From: Okapia johnstoni
Taxonomy: Eukaryota > Chordata > Mammalia > Artiodactyla > Giraffidae
Reading direction: 5' to 3'
NCBI GenBank assembly: GCA_024291935.2
Contig: CM044316.1
Span: 78,942,501 to 79,006,500 of the forward strand
Length of the DNA: 64,000 bases
The notes under the pieces are model-generated. The model saw only the letters and a list, made by a program, of their open reading frames with translations. It was not told where the DNA came from and did not search any database. This document shows, piece by piece, positions 58,004 through 64,000 of this stretch (position 1 is the stretch's first letter; every line of letters begins with the position of its first letter). The position numbers and the translations under genes were made by a program.

Positions 58004-59212
58004 TTTGCTTTGCTGGCTCATAATCACTGGGATTTTGAGCATCAGTGTGTGATCTAGCCCTGCCTGAAGTTCTGGATTGGATACTTGCCCTCTGACTTTA
58101 CATCTACATGAAATGACTGACCCAACCTGATATGACTCATCCCTGTGGAAAATGTCTCAGGGAATAGGCAAGGAAAACATTAGAGAGAATCAAATACTAA
58201 TATTCTGTCCAGCTGATAGTACAGGCTGTCAACCAGAGAAGAGCGGTGTCTCCATGAGCTTCATCTGCCCAAGTCTTTCCATCCATTCCCATCTCCCTAA
58301 AACCCTTACTACCTCTTTTAGGGCTACATGTCATCTACAGGAGCTTCCTATCACCCCTTGATCCTCACTCAGCCCCCATCCAAAATTGCTCATATTTCTA
58401 AAATCTCATGCCTTTGCCTTTATGTTGAGCAATACTGTGTTAATCCGCGAAATGTCTCTGAGCTAAACGTTACACAGTTAGCATGCCCTAACATTTCCTA
58501 CTTCTATTTATATTTTGACAAAGAACTTATGAAGATAAGATCTTAATACAAATATAGTAAAAGTAATGATATTTTAAGCAGAAGAATCTGGTGAATTTCC
58601 CTTAAGAGACATTAAGGCTTTAGTCGGTTTCACCTAATTGTTGAGTCTGTCCAGTGGACAAGTAAGCTAACAGATAGGAATGAAGCTTAACTACCGCTCA
58701 CACTTATCATCTAAAAAAGGTATATATGTATACGTGTATCATATGTGTGTGTATCCCTTTAAGAGTACTACTTTCCAGGTCTCTACTTCCACTCTTTAAC
58801 CTTCATCAATATATAAGATCCTCTGTTTTTTCCTTAACTTTTAGGTTTTAGATATTAGTTTGCATTTCAGATATGCTATCTATTATTTTGGTAGGGGATA
58901 CCTGAAACTGTACTTCCATCTTTGAGAAAATGAACTAATCCACAACAGTTCTGGGATGATTAACAGCATCAGAAATATTATTATATCCTTACTATAACCA
59001 TTCAGGAGTATTAGCTTCAAGAGAGACAAACTATCCATTACCATTTATTGGTCTGTGTGTGACTTCCTGTCTAAAAGTGTACTAATTCTTATTAAATCTT
59101 TTTCATACTTACTGAGGTTTTTCCTTAATGGTACAATTCAATTTTAGTCAGCTGACCAGACAATATGGCTTGTCAAACGCAGAGCCTGGTTCCCAGTATA
59201 TTGAGAACACTT
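58004..59212. other. Spacer, nothing recognised
   Basis: AT-rich DNA with a TATATG/TGTGTG run at 58721-58755. No gene or named repeat. Confidence 0.42.
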
Positions 59213-59224
59213 ATTCTATCTAAA

Positions 59225-59490
59225 GGAGAAGGCAATGGCAACCCACTCCAGTACTCTTGCCTGGAAAATCCCATGGACAGAGGAGCCTGGTAGGCTGCAG
59301 TCCATGGGGTCGCGAAGAGTCTGACATGACTGAGCGGCTTCACTTTCACTTTTCACTTTCATGCATTGGAGAAGGAAATGGCAACCCACTCCAGTGTTCT
59401 TGCCTGGAGAATCCCAGGGACAGTGGAGCCCAGTGGGCTGCTGTCAATGGGGTTGCACAGAGTAGGACACGACAAAAGTGACTTAGCAGC
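59225..59490 (+). mobile_element. BOV-A2 dimeric SINE with 12-bp target duplication
   Basis: Two Bov-A units (each starting ggagaaggcaatggcaaccc or ggagaaggaaatggcaaccc) joined by tttcacttttcactttcatg. Exact flanks attctatctaaa at 59213-59224 and 59491-59502. Confidence 0.95.
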
Positions 59491-59517
59491 ATTCTATCTA
59501 AAACATTACTTAAACCA

Positions 59518-59863
59518 CAGTTGCCCCTAAGTACCCAAGGGGGATTGGTTCTAGGAACCCTCTTACCAAATTCTAGGTATATTCAAAGCCCCTTATATAA
59601 AATGACAGAGCATTTACATATAACCTGTGCATATCCCCCATATACTTTAAATTATGTCTAGAATACTTATAATACCTAATACAATGTAAATACTATGCAA
59701 ATAGTTGTAAGTACAATATAAATACTATGTATACTGTTGCCAGTGCACAGCAAATTCAAATTTTTCTTTTTGGAACTTTTCTGAATTTTTTTCAAATATT
59801 TTTGATCTGTGGTTGGTTGATTCTGCAGATGCAGAAGTTGAGGATATGGAGGGCTTATTATGT
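59518..59863 (-). mobile_element. Tigger-type non-autonomous DNA transposon
   Basis: cagttgcccctaagtaccca, gggggattggttctaggaac, ccccttatataaaatgacag, acctaatacaatgtaaatac and gatctgtggttggttgattc follow a pogo/Tigger MER element from end to end. A small internal duplication (acaatgtaaatactatg and acaatataaatactatg) lies at about 59683-59730. The exact family name is from memory. Confidence 0.7.
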
Positions 59864-60024
59864 ATCTCAGAAATTACATTAGCAACTAACATTTTACCTT
59901 AATCAATCAGCTAACATTTACATAATGACAGCTCTGTTGACATGTCAAACTCTCTATGCAATTTTCATACAAAGATATCAGCTAATCCAATAGGATTTCT
60001 TCAAAGACAGTTTGAAAGAAAATA

Positions 60025-60240
60025 AGAAAGAAAGTGAAATCGCTCGGTTGTGTCCAACTCTTTGCGACCCCATGGACTGTAACCTCCCACACTCCTCCGT
60101 CCTTGGGATTTTCCAGGCAATAATACTGGAGTGGGTTGCCATTTCCTTCTCCAGAGGATCTTCCCAACCCAGGGATCAAACCCAGGTCTCCCGCATTGTA
60201 GGAAGACAATTTACCGTCTGAGCCACCAGGGAAGTCCTGG
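60025..60240 (-). mobile_element. Bov-tA SINE with 12-bp target duplication
   Basis: Exact flanks tgaaagaaaata at 60013-60024 and 60241-60252. The head at right reads tctgagccaccagggaagtc. The B-box complement is gggatcaaaccc. Confidence 0.94.
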
Positions 60241-60252
60241 TGAAAGAAAATA

Positions 60253-61009
60253 TACCTTAGATACCTTAGATTAATCTAAGAAAAAAAGTCAAGTCCCCAC
60301 CAAGAGCAGATTTCTGGGAGGAATGAAATGTAGGATGAAAAACAGCTTCTCAATAGCTTGTATATTGTTCAATATGATACCTCTAACATTTTATCAAAGA
60401 TGAAATTCTAAATTGGCTTCCATGTTTTTACTCAGATGAGTAAAAATGTCTCCAGTGCCCAGCATAGTGCCTGACACACAAAAATGCTTGGCAAAGATTT
60501 GCTGGGGGGAAAAAAAATGAGTAGAAAAACACTCAAGTGTAAATATTATTCATTTTTGGACTATCCTCCATTTTATATTACCCAAACCTCAGCTTTTTTC
60601 CATTAGAGGAAATCATCAGCAGTTGGCAATAGTTTAATTATATTTTAGGATATATACAAAAACATAAAATCTATGTTCATAAAACATGAGCCAAAAAACA
60701 TCAAACTGCATAAGTATGGCCATTCTCAACTGCCCCCCATTTCCTTCTTAAGCACCACTTAAATGTTCCCTTATTGCCAATTCCAGATATGTGTGTTAAA
60801 TAAGTAATAAGATAATTAGCTCTGAAGTACACACACTCAACAGGCCAAATATTAAAATAAAATGAGACCTTAGGAAAAAAAATGCATTATAAAAAGAAAT
60901 CATGAAAATCCAGTAGAGAGTGAAATAAGCTAGCTTTAGGGCAGGACTGAATCAGACAAGTACATGCTGTAGTCTCCATGATTCTGCTTCAGCACGAAAA
61001 TTTCTGGAC
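60253..61009. other. Spacer with an L2 tail scrap
   Basis: At 60446-60505 the text cagtgcccagcatagtgcct and atgcttggcaaagatttgct looks like the L2 3' terminus. Nothing else recognised. Confidence 0.45.
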
Positions 61010-61215
61010 AGAGCAGGGACTGTCAGAGAGATCTGGAGATCTGGGACCTAGCTGAAATGTAAAGCTAGGTAGCCATGTGAGCCTGAGCATGTGATAGACC
61101 TCAGTCTGAGTTTTTGTTTTGTTTTGTTGCACACTGTAGAAACTAAGTAAATATTTAATCCAACTTCCATCATCTGTAAAAATGATCATCTCAAAAGTCC
61201 TTTCAAGAACTAGTA
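61010..61215 (+). mobile_element. MIR SINE, sense
   Basis: gggacctagctgaaatgtaa, gtagccatgtgagcctgagc and catctgtaaaaatgatcatc fit MIR, with a ttttgttttgttttg tract in the middle. Confidence 0.58.
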
Positions 61216-61398
61216 GTATGCATGGATTCTGAGATTTTAGGTTTCACTACATGAAACTAGAGACTAACTACAATTAGAAAGAAGAAAATTATTAGGAAAC
61301 TTCTGTTTTCTGAAATTTATCAATCATCTCAGAACACTAGGTCCATTCAAGAATTAAAACAAAAGTCTCCCACTTTCCCTGTCTCCATAATATGTCAT

Positions 61399-61590
61399 TG
61401 TGAAAGTCGCTCAGTCGTGTCCACCTCTTTGCGATCCCTGGACTACATAGCCTGCCAAGCTCCTCCATCCATGGAATTTTCCAGGCAAGGCCACTGGAGT
61501 GGGTTGCCATTTCCTTCTCCAGCAGTTCTTTCTGACCCAGGGATTGAACCCAGGTCTCCCACAATGCAGGCAAACTCTTTACTATCTAAG
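61399..61590 (-). mobile_element. Bov-tA SINE with 13-bp target duplication
   Basis: Exact flanks cataatatgtcat at 61386-61398 and 61591-61603. The tRNA-like head is shortened at its outer end (it stops at ttactatctaag). Confidence 0.94.
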
Positions 61591-61815
61591 CATAATATGT
61601 CATGTGCACTGAAAATTAGAGTATTTTGAATTCTAAAATAGCACATGGGCTTGGTTTCATATTTAGACTTGAGGTTGATCCTCTCATGAGAACCAGTGTT
61701 GGAAGCCCTGCCATAGCCTAGCAATGAACAGATCAAGCTAGACACTAACCTCAGTTCCCATACATCTTAGAGACATATGACTTCAAGTGACTCAGCTGAA
61801 CAAGAGACTAGGACC

Positions 61816-62022
61816 AAAGTGAAAGTGTTAGTCACTCAGTCGTGTCTGGCACTTTGAGACCCCGTGGACTGTAGTCTACCAGGCACCTCTGTCCATGGAA
61901 TTTTCCAGGCAAGAATACTGGAGTGGGTACCCATTCCCTCCTCCAGGGGATCTTCCCGACTCAGGGATGGAACCTGGGTCTCCTGCACTGTAGGTGGCTT
62001 TTTTACCATCTGAGCCACCAGG
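61816..62022 (-). mobile_element. Bov-tA SINE, antisense
   Basis: aaagtgaaagtgttagtcac to catctgagccaccaggcaca. The B-box complement is gggatggaacc. No target duplication seen. Confidence 0.9.
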
Positions 62023-62134
62023 CACAACCTAGAGCCATTGAAACCTACCGATTACATAACTACTTCTTGTCCTCCTCCTCCGTGCCTGATACGCCACCTT
62101 AGAGTATTCAGAAGTGAATGTGATATAACTCTCC

Positions 62135-62226
62135 AGTCTCCAGAACTACGAGAAATCAATGTTTATAGTTTACACCACCCCACCTATGGTAATTAGTTAT
62201 AGCAGCCCAAATTGACTGAGACACTA
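62135..62226 (+). mobile_element. MLT1 LTR 3' tip, sense
   Basis: tccagtctccagaactacga followed by ggtaattagttatagcagcc and aattgactgagacac is the last part of an MLT1 LTR. Confidence 0.6.
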
Positions 62227-62639
62227 CAGTTTAAGACAAAACTAAGAATTCTTCTTTGACTAACAGAATCAAAATTGTTTCTATTCTTATAGGGTTGTTT
62301 GTTTTCCTTTTAATGGTTACCATGGGCTCATTAGCTGTTGGGATAAAAAACCCTTTAAGTATGAGAAAAATGATATGGAACTTTTTTCACAACCAATAAC
62401 CAATTATATCCTATGTAAGGATAATATATCAGGTTCACAAATGATGCATTCTTCATTTTATGTAAGCTTGCCACCCAAGCAGATTAGTTGAAGACTATGA
62501 CACATTGATTTAATTAGTTTTTATAACCATTGTTCCCCAGAATTATTCCGTTGTTGAAAAATTGAACCACAAAATGTGTTCACATCAATACATATTAAAG
62601 TAGTTTAACCCATAGTAATAACATTTGTATAACATCTAA
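62227..62639. other. Spacer, nothing recognised
   Basis: AT-rich DNA, no gene or named repeat. Confidence 0.42.
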
Positions 62640-62865
62640 AAATACAAGATGTTATTTCACTTTTGTAACATAACTTAATCATCATAACAACCATGTAAGC
62701 AAGGTATAGCAAATATTGTTTCTATGTTATAGGTAAGGAAATGAAAGCTCAGAGAGGGTAGGCAAATTGGACATGTCACACAGCTGGTAATGATAAAGTC
62801 AGTACCTGAAACTAAGACTTCCCAAATCCTATACCAATGCTTATTTACTGTAATACCATTGGATA
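62640..62865 (-). mobile_element. MIR SINE, antisense
   Basis: acttaatcatcataacaacc, taggtaaggaaatgaaagct, agagagggtaggcaaattgg and catgtcacacagctggtaat follow reversed MIR closely. Confidence 0.75.
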
Positions 62866-63085
62866 AAATTGTTTTATTTGATTGATTTTGTTATATATGC
62901 ATTTTAGCATGTCAATCCATTACCATCCATTATGCCCAATGTACTTACCTTTAAAAAGAATCCATTCTACCATGTATCCCAATATGATGCTAAGTATCAT
63001 CAGGATTGCTTATCTTTCTCTGATCTCTCTTTTGAGTTTTCCAACTAGGAAAGATTCTGGGCAAAGAGAACCCAGAAAGCAATTT

Positions 63086-63361
63086 AAAGTGAAGTGAAAG
63101 TGAAAGTCACTCAGTTGTGTCCGACTCTTTGCAACCCCATGGACTATGCAGTCCATGGAATTCTCCAGGCCAGAATACCGGAGTGGGTAGCCTTTCCCTT
63201 CTCTAGAGGATCTTCCCAACCCAGGGATCGAACCAAAGTCTCTCACATTGCAGGCAGATTCTTTACCAGCTGAGCCACAAAGGAAGCCCTGACCCAGGGA
63301 TCAAACCGGGATCTCCTGCATTGTAGGCAGCTTCTTCACCAACTGAGCTATGAGGGAAGTC
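63086..63361 (-). mobile_element. Bov-tA SINE with two tRNA-like heads, antisense
   Basis: A single body starting gtgaagtgaaagtgaaagtc is followed by two head units, one ending gagccacaaaggaagccc (B-box complement gggatcgaacc, intact) and one ending gctatgagggaagtcc (gggatcaaacc). The short sequence caattt at 63080-63085 and 63362-63367 may be a target duplication. Confidence 0.88.
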
Positions 63362-63529
63362 CAATTTGGGAAAGAGTCAAAACCATGAATGCCTTCACCG
63401 GGTTCACTGGAGACGGGTTTCACTAGGTTTTCTGAGACTCTGAGGGACCTGTGAGAAAACACAGTATCGAGGATTGGGAACTAAGACAGCTTCACAAAAT
63501 GTTTTCTTCCTTCCTCCAAACTTTTACTA

Positions 63530-63716
63530 GACCTGTGGTTCCCAACTCTAGTTGCATCTTAGAAATAACCAAGGAGCTTTCCAAAAACGCCAAAGCCTGA
63601 GCCCCTACCCAGACCGCTTAAGTCAGAATATCTAGAGAGAGGAGGGGCCAGGATACAGGTAGTTTACAAAAGTTCACAGGTGTTCCCAGTGTGCAGGCAG
63701 GGTTTGAGAACGAGAT
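63530..63716. mobile_element. MER5-type hAT non-autonomous element
   Basis: tgtggttcccaactctagtt, caaggagctttccaaaaacg, cttaagtcagaatatctaga and cagggtttgagaacgaga match MER5A, including its near-palindromic ends. Confidence 0.75.
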
Positions 63717-64000
63717 CCCTGGGCTCAATGCCACATCTCAAGCACAATGATAAACCGGGGAACCAGAGTGGCTCTTAGAATAAGCACCCGCCGCTGCTAT
63801 GGAGAAGGGCAGAGACCTTCTAATAATGAAAAAATGGTCCTGTGCCTGGTCCAGTGGCAAAACTGGACCCCGGGTCAATAGACAGCCAGATCCAGACTCC
63901 TCATATCAGTCCTGGCAGCGAGTGCTGAAATAACACATGAAACGTTTTCTTCACCGGGTTAAGCTCTCCATTTCCATGTGTTGCCTAGTTGTTTCTAGAC

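Noticed and set aside
1..64000. CRISPR array, operon, phage or bacterial defence system
   Set aside because: Repeats are dispersed eukaryotic transposons, not spaced direct repeats, and there are no compact same-strand coding runs or ribosome binding sites.

Overview
The window is nuclear chromosomal DNA from a bovid ruminant (cattle, sheep, goat type). The basis is the dense mix of repeats confined to or typical of that group: tRNA-derived Bov-tA SINEs, dimeric BOV-A2 SINEs and many fragments of the RTE-class LINE BovB, on top of older mammalian repeats (L2, MIR, L1M, MLT1/MST LTRs, MER5, Tigger). Repeat families were recognised by eye from memory of consensus sequences; no database search was run, so subfamily names and edges are approximate. 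I see no intact host gene, exon series, tRNA, rRNA, CRISPR or bacterial feature. The open frames longer than about 100 codons that I can explain all derive from transposons.

Layout. 1-9.3 kb: old L2, MLT1 and L1M pieces with young Bov-tA insertions. 9.3-17.3 kb: a BovB-rich block with a BovB inserted inside a Bov-tA, a possible class II endogenous retroviral LTR, the most complete BovB copy (endonuclease C-terminus plus reverse transcriptase, 13.6-16.2 kb) and two further BovB 3' ends. 17.8 kb: a TG/TA/GA compound microsatellite. 17.9-23.5 kb and 26.1-28.0 kb: two stretches unusually poor in ruminant repeats. 28.0-34.7 kb: several L2 copies in both orientations, broken up by BovB and Bov-tA, with MaLR LTR pieces. 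35.8-37.7 kb: a second long BovB with target duplications. 40.7-41.8 kb: BovB split by a BOV-A2. 43.0-44.4 kb: a full-length, inactivated mariner with both terminal repeats and the TA target duplication, followed by an odd tandem duplication. 45-64 kb: MIR, L1, BovB, BOV-A2, Tigger and many Bov-tA copies separated by AT-rich sequence.

How the parts relate. BovB encodes the endonuclease and reverse transcriptase held to mobilise the Bov-tA and BOV-A2 SINEs, whose 3' ends resemble it. Every BovB copy here is 5'-truncated or carries stops and frameshifts, so none can act now. Nested insertions with readable target duplications give a local order: MIR, L2 and MLT1 first, then BovB and Bov-tA, then BOV-A2.

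No new biological system was found. The strongest non-routine signals are a complex inverted-duplication (template-switch) scar in the 13.6-16.2 kb BovB whose second donor lies 1 kb downstream, a fully paired 26-bp-stem hairpin at 38.1 kb, and a tandem duplication at 44.4-45.0 kb whose copies differ mainly by indels and which may be an assembly artefact.
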